A DNA stretch of 14,819 nucleotides from Pseudomonadota bacterium (GTDB taxonomy: Bacteria > Pseudomonadota > Gammaproteobacteria > Burkholderiales > Thiobacillaceae): positions 1 to 14,819 of the forward strand of contig JAJYXA010000060.1 in NCBI GenBank assembly GCA_021791235.1. The letters are read 5' to 3'. Positions 1 through 7,547 of this stretch are shown piece by piece. The position numbers were made by a program, and so were the translations under genes. The notes beneath the pieces are model-generated. The model made no database searches. It was given only the letters and a program-made list of their open reading frames with translations, and was not told the origin of the DNA. Every line of letters begins with the position of its first letter. The stretch's first letter is position 1.

Positions 1-103
1 CTCGCTTCATGTCGACGACAGCTTGGCCATTCGCGCGCGTCTCGGCTGGACGCCGCCCTACACGATGGAAGCCGGGCTCGCGGCGACGGTGGCGGCACGA
101 TGA
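1..103 (+). CDS. C-terminal end of an NAD-dependent sugar-nucleotide epimerase/reductase (partial)
   Basis: The frame starting at base 2 is open from the left edge and gives 33 residues ending at TGA 101-103. The visible peptide contains SLHVDDSLAIRARLGWTPP followed by a segment like MEAGLAATVAA. This resembles the last helix of extended SDR proteins of the WcaG/GalE type, where '(D)xSxIRxxLGWxPP...GLxxT' packs behind the sugar site. Such enzymes epimerise or reduce UDP-4-keto or UDP-hexosamine sugars in the cytoplasm and often precede WbpL-type transferases. The stop overlaps the next start codon (ATGA), so the two are probably translationally coupled. The Rossmann fold and catalytic YxxxK lie outside the window, so the family is an inference from a short tail and the exact substrate cannot be given. 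Confidence 0.7.
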   Translation, partial: SLHVDDSLAIRARLGWTPPYTMEAGLAATVAAR

Positions 104-1059
104 ACGTGCTTGCGGTGGCCGCCGCCTTCCTGGTCTGCTGGCTGACGCTTGCCTGGCTCCTGCGGCGTCAACATGTCCTGCCGATGGATCACCCCAATGC
201 ACGTTCGCTGCACGCGATGCCGACGCCGCGCATCGGCGGGCTCGGCATCATGGCGGGGATCGCTGCGGCAAGCGTGGGGCTGGCCGACACCGCGCTGCTG
301 CCGGCGGTGCTGGGCGCGTTCGCGCTCGCAGCGCTGTCGTTGCTCGACGACGTGCGCGGCCTGTCGGTGCGGGTGCGTTTCCTGGCCCATTTCCTCGTGG
401 CGGCCGGCTGCCTGTTCGCGCTGGGACTTACCGGCTGGGCGCTACTGGCTGGCATGCTGGCGGTGGTGTGGATGACCAATCTCTACAACTTCATGGACGG
501 CGCAAACGGGCTGGCCGGCGGCATGGCGGTGATCGGCTTCGGCGCGCTGTCGGTCGCGGCGTGGCTGGGCGATGCGCCTGGGCTGGCGGCATTCTGCGCG
601 GCGATCGCGGCGGCGGCGCTGGCCTTCCTGCGCTTCAACTTCCCGTCCGCGCGGCTGTTCATGGGCGACGCCGGTTCGATCCCGCTGGGCTTCCTTGCCG
701 CGACCCTCGGCATCAACGGGGCGATGCGGGGCGCGTGGCCGTGGCTGTTTCCGCTGCTCGTATTCTCGCCCTTCATCGTCGATGCCAGCGTCACGCTTGT
801 ACGGCGTGCGCTGCGGGGCGAGAAGATCTGGCAGGCGCACCGCTCGCATTACTACCAGCGCGTCGTGCTGCTCGGGGCGACGCATCGCCAGCTTGCTGTG
901 GGAGCGTACGTCCTGATGCTGATGGTGGCTGCACTGGCGTTCGTGTTGCGCGTGATGCCGTCGCACGCCCCGTTGGTGCTTATACTGTCGGCCGTGATCT
1001 ACCTGACACTCTTCCTCGTGATCGATTTTCGCTGGCGCCGGCTCCGCCATGAAGCTTAG
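100..1059 (+). CDS. wbpL: WbpL/WecA-type undecaprenyl-phosphate sugar-1-phosphate transferase
   Basis: This 319-residue polytopic membrane protein of the MraY/WecA (glycosyltransferase 4) family transfers a HexNAc-1-phosphate from UDP-sugar to undecaprenyl phosphate, the priming step of O-antigen or exopolysaccharide synthesis at the inner membrane. Family signatures are in order: DHPNARSLHAMPTPRIGG (30-47), the metal/phosphate-binding LLDD (D83, D84), NFMDGANGLAGG (130-141), FMGDAGS (187-193) and the cytoplasmic HRSHYYQR loop (247-254), which is typical of the WbpL/WecA side of the family. Hydrophobic segments fill most of the remainder. The start is the ATG that overlaps the previous stop. 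The 3' end overlaps the next gene by 11 bases. A WbpL-WbpM pair at the end of an O-antigen locus is the known Pseudomonas arrangement. The symbol is by homology; the actual sugar (FucNAc, QuiNAc or GlcNAc) is not readable. Confidence 0.93.
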   Translation: MNVLAVAAAFLVCWLTLAWLLRRQHVLPMDHPNARSLHAMPTPRIGGLGIMAGIAAASVGLADTALLPAVLGAFALAALSLLDDVRGLSVRVRFLAHFLVAAGCLFALGLTGWALLAGMLAVVWMTNLYNFMDGANGLAGGMAVIGFGALSVAAWLGDAPGLAAFCAAIAAAALAFLRFNFPSARLFMGDAGSIPLGFLAATLGINGAMRGAWPWLFPLLVFSPFIVDASVTLVRRALRGEKIWQAHRSHYYQRVVLLGATHRQLAVGAYVLMLMVAALAFVLRVMPSHAPLVLILSAVIYLTLFLVIDFRWRRLRHEA

Positions 1060-2902
1060 TTACCGCACCGCCATCATCATCCTGTACGACGTACTGGTGG
1101 CGGTCCTTGCCTGGCTCGGCGCCTACTGGCTGCGCTTCAATCTGGCGGTGCCGCCCGAATTCCAGGCGGCCGCGCTGTCCACCCTGGCCTGGGTGGTGCC
1201 GCTGCAGGCCGCAGTGTTCTGGCGTTTCGGCCTGTATCGCGGCATCTGGCGCTTCGCCAGCCTGCCCGATCTCAAGCGCATCGTGCTGGCGGTAGGTATC
1301 GCGGCACTGCTGATACCGCTGGTGCTGATCCTGTTCCGCGTCAGCGCAGTGGTGCCGCGCTCGGTGCTGATTCTCGACCCGTTGCTGCTGGTGATCGTGA
1401 TGGGTGGCAGCCGTCTGGCCTACCGTGCGTGGAAGGAACACCGGCTTGCCAGCATGCTGCGCCCGGACAGCAAGCCGGTGCTGGTGGCCGGAGCCGGCTC
1501 GGCAGCCGACTTTCTGCTGCGCGAACTGGCACGCAACCCGGCAGGCTTCCATGTGGTCGGCTTGCTGGACGACAGCCGCGACAAGCAGGGGCGTCAAGTG
1601 CAGGGTCTTCCGGTGCTGGGGGCGCTGGACGAGGTCGCGATCTGGGCTAGGAAGATGGAGGTTAATGACATCGTGCTGGCGCTGCCCTCGGCTGCGCACG
1701 CCGTGCGCAAGCGAATCACCCAGACCTGTGCCGAAGCCGGGTTGAGCGTGATGACGATCCCATCGCTCGAGGATCTGGTGGCGGGCCGGGTGTCGGTCTC
1801 CAGCCTGCGCCGTATCGAACTCGACGACCTGCTGGGACGCGACCCGGTGCAACTCGACGACAGCGGCCTGCATCAACTGCTGACTGGCCGGGTGGTGATG
1901 GTGACCGGCGCGGGCGGTTCGATCGGCTCGGAACTGTGCCGCCAGATTGCGCGTTTCTCGCCTTCGAAACTGGTGTTGTTCGAGCAGTCCGAACTGGCGC
2001 TGTATGCGATGGAGCAGGAATTGCCGCAGCATTTTCCCGGCATGCCCATCGTGCCGGTGATCGGTGATGTGAAGAATGCAGTCTGGGTGAACCAGGTGAT
2101 GACCGAGCATCGGCCGGCCGTGGTGTTCCATGCCGCCGCCTACAAGCATGTGCCGCTGATGGAGAACGCCAATGCCTGGGAAGCCGTGCGCAACAATGTG
2201 CTGGGTACGCAGGTGGTTGCCGCCGCTGCGCAGGCGCACGGTGTCGGCAAGTTCGTGATGATCTCCACCGACAAGGCGGTCAATCCGACCAACGTGATGG
2301 GTGCGACCAAGCGGCTCGCCGAGATGGCCTGTCAGGCGATGCAGCAACGCCAGCCCGATCAACATCCCGGCGGCACGCGCTTCGTGTCCGTGCGCTTCGG
2401 CAACGTGCTCGGCTCGTCCGGCAGCGTGATCCCCAAGTTCCAGAAGCAGATCGAGGCGGGCGGGCCGGTGACGGTGACGCATCCCGAGATCACGCGCTAC
2501 TTCATGTCGATTCCCGAAGCCGCGCAACTGGTGCTGCAGGCGGGGCTGATGGGCGAGGGCGGCGAAATTTTCGTGCTCGACATGGGCGAGCCGGTCAGGA
2601 TTGCCGAACTGGCCCGGCTCATGATCCGCCTGTCGGGCGCGGATGAGGATCGCATCCGCATCGAATATACCGGGCTGCGGCCGGGCGAAAAGCTGTACGA
2701 GGAACTGCTCGCCGACGACGAGTCCACGCTGCCTACGCCGCATCCCAAACTGCGGGTGGCCAAGGCGCGCGCGGCCGATGCCGGCTGGTACGCCGAATGT
2801 CTGGCCTGGCTGGCCCATCCGGATACCTACGATGAAGTGACGGTCAAACGCCAGTTGAAGACCTGGGTCCCGGAATACCAGCCGGAGTCGGTGCAAGCGT
2901 GA
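1049..2902 (+). CDS. wbpM: WbpM/CapD-family UDP-N-acetylhexosamine 4,6-dehydratase, membrane-bound
   Basis: This 617-residue protein is close to the usual 600-665 of the family. Hydrophobic N-terminal helices occupy roughly residues 8-120. A first Rossmann-like domain carries VLVAGAGSAAD (144-154). The linker DDLLGRDPVQL (259-269) is typical. The catalytic SDR domain has the NAD(P) loop GAGGSIGSE (287-295), STDKA (406-410) and NVMGATKRLAE (415-425). M417 and K421 form the MxxxK motif that replaces YxxxK in this family (the established WbpM/CapD trait, not a defect). LRPGEKLYEEL (543-553) is the conserved C-terminal motif. The enzyme converts UDP-GlcNAc to the 4-keto-6-deoxy intermediate that feeds QuiNAc/FucNAc-type sugars. 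It starts inside the wbpL 3' end and its stop overlaps the GTG of the next gene, so it lies within a coupled operon. Confidence 0.95.
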   Translation: MKLSYRTAIIILYDVLVAVLAWLGAYWLRFNLAVPPEFQAAALSTLAWVVPLQAAVFWRFGLYRGIWRFASLPDLKRIVLAVGIAALLIPLVLILFRVSAVVPRSVLILDPLLLVIVMGGSRLAYRAWKEHRLASMLRPDSKPVLVAGAGSAADFLLRELARNPAGFHVVGLLDDSRDKQGRQVQGLPVLGALDEVAIWARKMEVNDIVLALPSAAHAVRKRITQTCAEAGLSVMTIPSLEDLVAGRVSVSSLRRIELDDLLGRDPVQLDDSGLHQLLTGRVVMVTGAGGSIGSELCRQIARFSPSKLVLFEQSELALYAMEQELPQHFPGMPIVPVIGDVKNAVWVNQVMTEHRPAVVFHAAAYKHVPLMENANAWEAVRNNVLGTQVVAAAAQAHGVGKFVMISTDKAVNPTNVMGATKRLAEMACQAMQQRQPDQHPGGTRFVSVRFGNVLGSSGSVIPKFQKQIEAGGPVTVTHPEITRYFMSIPEAAQLVLQAGLMGEGGEIFVLDMGEPVRIAELARLMIRLSGADEDRIRIEYTGLRPGEKLYEELLADDESTLPTPHPKLRVAKARAADAGWYAECLAWLAHPDTYDEVTVKRQLKTWVPEYQPESVQA

Positions 2903-3990
2903 ATCCCGTGCAACACGACACGATCCGGCGCGTCCTCGTCATCAAGTGGAGTGCGCTGGGCGACGTGGTGATCGCCAGCGCGCTGATGGAGGATATCGCG
3001 CGTGCCTTGCCGCACGCCGAAATCCACCTCAACACGCAGCCCAACTGCAGCAGCCTGTTTGCACACGATCCCCGGTTTGCCGAGGTGTGGGCGATCGACG
3101 TGCGCAGCAAAACCCGTCGCTGGGCCAATCACCTTGCCTGGCTGAAGAAAGTGCGCGCCGGGCGCTACGACCTGGTGATCGACCTGCAGCGCTCGGACCA
3201 TTCACGCTTCCTGCTCACGCTGCTGTGGCTGTCCGGCGGCGCGCCGCGCATCCGCATCGGTAACCGCGGCGGTTTTCCCTACACGCACCAACCCGCCAAC
3301 CGCGATCCCCGCGCGCATGCGCTGCCGATGATGCAGTCGGTGCTGCAGGCGATCGGCATCCCGACGCCGACATCGCATCCGGTACTGTATCCGGCGCCCG
3401 ATCGCCTGGCCGTGGTGAATGCGCTGCGGCAGAAACACGGGCTGAAGGACGGGAACTATGTCGTGCTGCTGCCGGGCTCGCAGGCGGCAGGCACGCTGAA
3501 GCGCTGGGGTGCGGCACGCTTTGCCGACCTCGCACGGCGCCTGCATGCACAGGGCGTGGCGAAGATCGTCATCATCGGCGGTCCGGACGAAGTGGACGAA
3601 TGCGCCGAGATTGCCGCGGCGGGTGACCATGTGGTGAACCTCAACGGCGAGCTGCAGCTGCTCGACATCGCGCCGCTGTGCGCGGGCGCCGTCGCCATCA
3701 TCGGCAACGACACCGGCACCGCGCATTTCTCGTCCGCCGCCGCGCGCCCCCTGCTGGTGCTGTGCGGTCCCACCGACCCGCGCCGCGTCAAGCCCATCGG
3801 TGGTAGCACGGTGGCGGTGCAGGCGCAGCTGCCGTGCAGCAACTGTTACGCCAAAGTCTGCCGCAATCCCGACCATCACGCCTGCATGAAGGCGATCACC
3901 CCTGAATGGGTCGCCGCGCGTTTTCCCGAACTGGCTGCAGGCGAACTCAAGCCCGGGCAGGACTGGTCTGGCGGCCTGCGGAGTTTCTGA
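2899..3990 (+). CDS. Glycosyltransferase family 9 (LPS heptosyltransferase-like)
   Basis: This is a soluble GT-B protein of 363 residues. The N-terminal signature VLVIKWSALGDVVIASAL (12-29) includes D22, which corresponds to the general base position of WaaC/WaaF-type enzymes. The donor domain shows LPGSQAAGTLKRW (191-203), IIGGPDE (225-231) and the nucleotide-sugar site GNDTGTAHFSSA (269-280). A cysteine cluster C313-C316-C321-C329 near the C-terminus is a common feature of heptosyltransferases. The family transfers ADP-heptose (or related sugars) to LPS core on the cytoplasmic face of the inner membrane. The chosen start is GTG 2899, which overlaps the wbpM TGA (GTGA); a second in-frame GTG at 2908 is possible. 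Its place after wbpM suggests a locus-specific transferase rather than the housekeeping waaC or waaF, but this is not certain. Confidence 0.9.
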   Translation: MNPVQHDTIRRVLVIKWSALGDVVIASALMEDIARALPHAEIHLNTQPNCSSLFAHDPRFAEVWAIDVRSKTRRWANHLAWLKKVRAGRYDLVIDLQRSDHSRFLLTLLWLSGGAPRIRIGNRGGFPYTHQPANRDPRAHALPMMQSVLQAIGIPTPTSHPVLYPAPDRLAVVNALRQKHGLKDGNYVVLLPGSQAAGTLKRWGAARFADLARRLHAQGVAKIVIIGGPDEVDECAEIAAAGDHVVNLNGELQLLDIAPLCAGAVAIIGNDTGTAHFSSAAARPLLVLCGPTDPRRVKPIGGSTVAVQAQLPCSNCYAKVCRNPDHHACMKAITPEWVAARFPELAAGELKPGQDWSGGLRSF

Positions 3991-3998
3991 GAGGCCCC

Positions 3999-5057
3999 AT
4001 GCCGCGTCCCCGCCTTCGCGTGAAAGTGCTCACCAGCCTGCCGGCTGCCATCCTGATGCACCAGTTTCCACACAACGAGCCGGTGTGGGGCGAGTGCGAA
4101 TTCGTCTTCGAGCGCGATGCGCGCGACTACGACTGGCTGCTGGTGTACGACGACCTGCCCCAGCGCGAGGGCGAGCCGAAGAAGACCACCCGGGAGGAGC
4201 TGGCCTGCCCGCGTGCGCATACCCTGCTGGTGACCAGCGAGCCGTCGTCGGTGAAGATCTACGGCGACAGCTATACCCGCCAGTTCGGCGCGGTGCTGAC
4301 GAGCCAGCCGGAATGGGCGCTGCCGCATCCGCAGCGGATCTTCTCGCAGCCGGCGCTGCACTGGTTCTACGGCGTCGGCAGCCGCGAGATCCTGCCGTTC
4401 GACCGCATGCTCGACGCGCCCCCTGTCGCCAAGACCCGCGACGTGTCGATGGTGTATTCGCCCAAGGCGATGCGCCACACGCTGCACCATCACCGCGCCC
4501 ACTTTATGCACTGGCTGGTCGAACACATGCCGGAGCTGGACACCTTCGGCCGCCAGACCGCGCACCCGCTCGACGACAAGGCCGATTGCCTGCGCGATTA
4601 TCGCTACCACGTCGCGGTCGAAAATTACATCGGCGAACACCACTGGACAGAGAAGCTGGCCGACCCATTTCTGGGGCTGTCGCTGCCGTTCTATTGCGGC
4701 TGCCCGAATGCCGAGGCCTATTTTCCGGAAGACAGTTTCATCCGCATCGACATCCGCGACCCGCAAGGCGCGCTCGCGACCATCCGTGCCGCCATCGCCG
4801 GCAACGAATACGAGAAACGCCTGCCTGCGCTGATCGAAGCGCGGCGGCGCGTCATGTTCGAATACAACCTGTTCGCGGTGGCGGCGCGCGAAATAGGGCG
4901 ATTGCATCGGGGCGATGCGCAGATCGAACCAGGGGCCGCGATCCTGTCGCGCCGCGCACTGCGGCTTTCCAGTCCGATGGTGGCGCTGCGCGATTTTTAC
5001 GGCAAGCTGCGCGGACGCCTGCTGCACCTGCCCGGCGCGATCAGCGGCCGGTCCTAG
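3999..5057 (+). CDS. Glycosyltransferase family 10 (alpha-1,3-fucosyltransferase-like)
   Basis: This protein of 352 residues carries the GT10 C-terminal signature: a conserved aromatic/acidic stretch YRYHVAVENYIGEHHWTEKL (201-220), then LSLPFYCGCPNAEAYFP (227-243) and SFIRID (246-251). This corresponds to the family pattern in which ENS...TEK binds GDP-fucose and 'P.Y.G.P....F.P..SFI' follows. The N-terminal half (1-140) is the variable acceptor domain. GT10 members transfer fucose, or a related 6-deoxy sugar, to GlcNAc or glucose units of LPS or glycans. The reading frame extends upstream to 3906, but I choose ATG 3999: it sits after a GAGAGG-like ribosome site and 8 bases after the GT9 stop, while the extension would overlap GT9 and looks non-native. 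A basic C-terminal tail could associate with the membrane. No signal peptide is seen. The true donor sugar is unproven. Confidence 0.87.
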   Translation: MPRPRLRVKVLTSLPAAILMHQFPHNEPVWGECEFVFERDARDYDWLLVYDDLPQREGEPKKTTREELACPRAHTLLVTSEPSSVKIYGDSYTRQFGAVLTSQPEWALPHPQRIFSQPALHWFYGVGSREILPFDRMLDAPPVAKTRDVSMVYSPKAMRHTLHHHRAHFMHWLVEHMPELDTFGRQTAHPLDDKADCLRDYRYHVAVENYIGEHHWTEKLADPFLGLSLPFYCGCPNAEAYFPEDSFIRIDIRDPQGALATIRAAIAGNEYEKRLPALIEARRRVMFEYNLFAVAAREIGRLHRGDAQIEPGAAILSRRALRLSSPMVALRDFYGKLRGRLLHLPGAISGRS

Positions 5058-5060
5058 ACC

Positions 5061-6200
5061 TCAGCGGCGGGGGGTGCGCGCCACTTGTTCGTACAAGGCC
5101 AGGGTCTGGTCCAGCATCGCTTGCAGCGGGAAAAAGTCGCCAGCCGGGACCGGTTCGGGGTGTTTCAGCAACTGGCTGAGGCGCTGGCAGGTCTCGTCGA
5201 TGCGATCGAGCGGAAGCAGACCGGCCGGGTAGACGGCACGCAGGATTTCGCCGACGCCACCGTGATCGTAACCGGCCGTCGGCACGCCCAGTCGCAGCGC
5301 CTCCAGCGTGGTGCGGCCAAACGATTCCGGCTGGCTGGAGAGCGACAGCACCAGGCTGGATATCGCCAGGATGTTTTTCAGGTCGTCGCGCTGGCCGGTG
5401 AGGCTGATGTCGTTCTGCAGTCCCATGCTGCGCACGCGGTATTGCAGCTTCTGCAAATAGCGTTGCTTGGAGAGCGCCGCGCCGCCGACGATCAGTCCAT
5501 GCACAGGCAGGCCGCGTCGTTTCATCCGGGCGACCAGTTCGATGAAGTCTTCGTGTCCCTTGAGCCGCGTGATGCGGCCGGGCAGGGTGAGCAGCTGTTT
5601 GCCTGCGGCCTGCGGGAACTGCGCAAAAAACGCCTGCTGCCAGGCCGGATCCGGCTTCCAGCCATGCGGATAGGCGTTGCCGTCGACGCCACGATGGATG
5701 ACCTGGATGCGCCAGGGCAAGGTGTCGGGATATTCGCGCAGGATGTAGTCGCGTATGGTGTTCGATACCGCGATGATCCGCTCGCCCTGCATCATGATGC
5801 GACTGTAGCGGTTGACGCCATACAGGCCGTGCACCGTGGTGACGAAGCGCGGTCGCGTGGCCGGGTCCATGCCGCGCCAGGCCAGGAAGGCGATCCACGC
5901 GGGTACGCGCGAGCGCGCGTGAACGATGTCCACGTTCTGTTCCAGCAGAAACTTCCGCAGCTTGCCGACGAGCAGCAGCGACTTGAATGATTTCTTGCCG
6001 ACCGGCCAGGCAAAATGCTCCGCGCCGCTTTGAGTCAGCGGCGCAACCTGTCGCCCGCCCGCCGACATCACGAGCGCGCGATGGCCTTGTTCGATCAGTG
6101 CACGGGCGATTTCGATGGTGCCGCGCTCCACGCCGCCGGATTCGAGCGCAGGAAGCATTTGCAGGACGGTCAGTTTATTTTTTTCTCGTTCTTCAGCCAT
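5061..6200 (-). CDS. Glycosyltransferase family 4 (group 1)
   Basis: The protein has 379 residues from the preferred start. It is a GT-B retaining transferase. The N-terminal domain begins LTVLQMLPALESGGVERGT (10-28) with the glycine loop SGGVERG. A middle segment, TTVHGLYGVN (121-130) and IIAVSNT (142-148), is typical of the family. The donor domain opens with LPGRITRLKGHEDF (206-219) and carries the E-X7-E motif (E292, E300) in PESFGRTTLEALRLGVP. Expected role: extension of the cell-surface glycan in the cytoplasm. The frame is open to 6323, with alternative ATGs at 6257 and 6323, but the extra residues are unlike the family and I prefer 6198-6200, although its ribosome site is weak. It converges with the GT10 gene, 3 bases between stops, and may be read from its own promoter or from thiO upstream. 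An A7 tract (minus strand, 6178-6184) lies in codons 6-8. Confidence 0.9.
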   Translation of the reverse strand: MAEEREKNKLTVLQMLPALESGGVERGTIEIARALIEQGHRALVMSAGGRQVAPLTQSGAEHFAWPVGKKSFKSLLLVGKLRKFLLEQNVDIVHARSRVPAWIAFLAWRGMDPATRPRFVTTVHGLYGVNRYSRIMMQGERIIAVSNTIRDYILREYPDTLPWRIQVIHRGVDGNAYPHGWKPDPAWQQAFFAQFPQAAGKQLLTLPGRITRLKGHEDFIELVARMKRRGLPVHGLIVGGAALSKQRYLQKLQYRVRSMGLQNDISLTGQRDDLKNILAISSLVLSLSSQPESFGRTTLEALRLGVPTAGYDHGGVGEILRAVYPAGLLPLDRIDETCQRLSQLLKHPEPVPAGDFFPLQAMLDQTLALYEQVARTPRR

Positions 6201-6266
6201 GTGGAAGTCCAGGTGGCACGCCGCTCCGCTGCGTCCAGCGGGTGATTCGTTGTGCATCGGCGAATG

Positions 6267-6278
6267 GTGCAATTGCAC
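6267..6278. repeat. 12-base perfect palindrome upstream of the GT4 gene
   Basis: GTGCAATTGCAC reads the same on both strands. It lies 67 bases upstream of the preferred GT4 start, inside the 156-base spacer between thiO and GT4. It could be a small operator, but by chance a few such palindromes are expected in a window of this size. Confidence 0.3.
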
Positions 6279-6325
6279 GGCCGCCCCGTCTTGGGTGGCG
6301 CAAAGTGTAAACCATCCTGTCATGT

Positions 6326-6343
6326 CGCGCCGAGCGTGGCGCG
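6326..6343 (-). repeat. Inverted repeat just downstream of thiO
   Basis: CGCGCC (6326-6331) pairs with GGCGCG (6338-6343) across a 6-base loop, 13 bases past the thiO stop codon on the minus strand. A GC-only stem of this kind could pause or end thiO transcription, but no run of U follows it, so it is not a classical intrinsic terminator. Confidence 0.3.
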
Positions 6344-6356
6344 TGGGTGCTCTGTA

Positions 6357-7460
6357 CTAGAGCGTGTCGCGCCACCTGCGTTGGAGCGCGGCCTGCCAGC
6401 GATACGGCGTGGGGTCGAGTACAGGCGTGTTGCCTTCCATCAGGTCGACCAGCAGTTCCGCCGAAGCAGGCGCCATCGTGACGCCATAACGGTAATGGCC
6501 GGTGTTGACGAACACGTTGTCGAAATCGGGATGCCGGTCGATGACCGGGATGTTGTCGGGCGAGCCGGGGCGCAGTCCGGCCCAGTGCTGCACCGGCTTG
6601 AGGTCGGCTAGCGCGGGCAGCAATTCGGTGGCCTCACCATGCAGGCGCCGGCGCGTGGCGTCATCGGTCGTTTTGTCGAATCCGGCGTCTTCCAGCGTGC
6701 TGCCCACCAGCACATGCCCATCGCGGCGCGGAATCAGATACAGGCCCTTGCGGTACAGGATCGTATCGAGCATGCCGGGCGCCCCTTTGAACAGCAGCAT
6801 CTGGCCGCGAATCGGGCGGATGTTCGGGACGCCGGCCAGGTCGGGGAGTGCGATGCCCGACCATGCCCCGGTGGCCAGGACGAACTGGTCGGCCCTGTAG
6901 ATGTCCCGTACGGTGTGCACCGCCACCATCCGCCCCGCGCGGGTGGTGACCGTTTCCACCGCGTTGTGGGTGCGGATGATCCCGCCGAGCCGCACAACGG
7001 CTTCGCGCAAGGCGGCCACCAGACGCGGATTGCGCACCTGGGCGATGTCGGGCAGCCAGAGGCTCTCGCCCGCCGGGGTGGGTCTGCGTTGCGCCGTCAT
7101 GCCGTGTGCGGTGCACCAGGCGAGCGCGCTGTCGGGCTGGGTCTCGCCCAGAACCTGCATCCCGCAGCGCCAGTATTCGGCGCTGTATCCGCTCTCCGTT
7201 TCAATGTCCGCCACCCAGCTGGCATACCCGGCCATCGAGCGCAGCGCCAGTCCGGAGAGCGCGTCGGGATAATCCCACGGCAGCAGCGGCGACAGAATCC
7301 CGCCGCCCGCCCACGACGATTCGGCGCCGACTTCTCCGCGTTCCAGCAGCGTGACGCCATGGCCGTCCCTCAGCAGGGCCAGCGCCGCGCTGAGGCCGGA
7401 AACCCCCGCACCCAGGACGATGACGGACGGTTTCGACCCCGGATTGCCGGGTTCACGCAT
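6357..7460 (-). CDS. thiO: Glycine oxidase ThiO (FAD-dependent, thiamine thiazole synthesis)
   Basis: This protein of 367 residues matches the usual 360-370 length of ThiO. It is a flavoprotein of the DAAO family that oxidises glycine to iminoglycolate/dehydroglycine, supplying the imine for the ThiG thiazole step. Motifs: dinucleotide loop VIVLGAGVSGLSAA (13-26) with acidic E40 at the end of strand 2; SSWAGGGILSPL (48-59), the ThiO-typical FAD segment; RPIRGQML (215-222); GLYLIPRRDGHVLVGST (239-255); HWAGLRPGSPDNIPVI (292-307) with R297, and GHYRYGVTMAPA (321-332), which shape the substrate/FAD site. The start is ATG 7458-7460; the ribosome site is weak. It stands apart from other thi genes, so its role in thiamine synthesis is inferred from family. 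A minus-strand promoter candidate lies directly upstream. Confidence 0.92.
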   Translation of the reverse strand: MREPGNPGSKPSVIVLGAGVSGLSAALALLRDGHGVTLLERGEVGAESSWAGGGILSPLLPWDYPDALSGLALRSMAGYASWVADIETESGYSAEYWRCGMQVLGETQPDSALAWCTAHGMTAQRRPTPAGESLWLPDIAQVRNPRLVAALREAVVRLGGIIRTHNAVETVTTRAGRMVAVHTVRDIYRADQFVLATGAWSGIALPDLAGVPNIRPIRGQMLLFKGAPGMLDTILYRKGLYLIPRRDGHVLVGSTLEDAGFDKTTDDATRRRLHGEATELLPALADLKPVQHWAGLRPGSPDNIPVIDRHPDFDNVFVNTGHYRYGVTMAPASAELLVDLMEGNTPVLDPTPYRWQAALQRRWRDTL

Positions 7461-7482
7461 GGGCCGGACCTACGACTAAAGT

Positions 7483-7512
7483 TGTATAGATGCGCATTCC
7501 ACAGCATGGCAA
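7483..7512 (-). promoter_or_regulatory. Candidate sigma-70 promoter for thiO
   Basis: On the minus strand TTGCCA (7507-7512; 5 of 6 to TTGACA) is followed after 18 bases by TATACA (7483-7488; 4 of 6 to TATAAT). Transcription would begin about 15 bases before the thiO start. It occupies the divergent thiO/fimT spacer, so it may interfere with or share control with fimT. Read by eye only. Confidence 0.4.
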
Positions 7513-7538
7513 GCTGGCATTCCCATAAAAAAAAGCGA

Positions 7539-7547
7539 GGGAGGGGG
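7539..7547 (+). promoter_or_regulatory. Strong purine-rich ribosome site of fimT
   Basis: GGGAGGGGG lies immediately before ATG 7550 and follows an A8 tract (7527-7534). It fixes the fimT start and predicts efficient initiation. The spacing is very short if the 3' end of the purine run is the one used. Confidence 0.65.

Noticed and set aside
9..1052. 347-codon + strand frame in another phase over wbpL
   Set aside because: Ala/Gly/Arg-rich translation without motifs; it is an out-of-phase shadow of wbpL.
980..2896. 638-codon open frame on the minus strand opposite wbpM
   Set aside because: Its product is rich in His, Arg and Gln and resembles no family, while the + strand has the full WbpM signature set. 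Long antisense frames are common in GC-rich genes.
1049..2902. Missing catalytic Tyr in the SDR motif of WbpM as a sign of inactivity
   Set aside because: MxxxK in place of YxxxK is the known state of active WbpM/CapD enzymes.
3906..3998. Upstream extension of the GT10 gene
   Set aside because: The extra residues overlap the GT9 coding end and look unlike a transferase N-terminus; ATG 3999 has a ribosome site.
3876..5027. 383-codon minus-strand frame opposite GT10
   Set aside because: Low-complexity basic composition and no motif; the + strand frame carries the GT10 signature.
7507..7521. Possible sigma-54 promoter (TGGCA...GC) before fimT
   Set aside because: The distance between the GG and GC elements is 7 bases, not the required 10.
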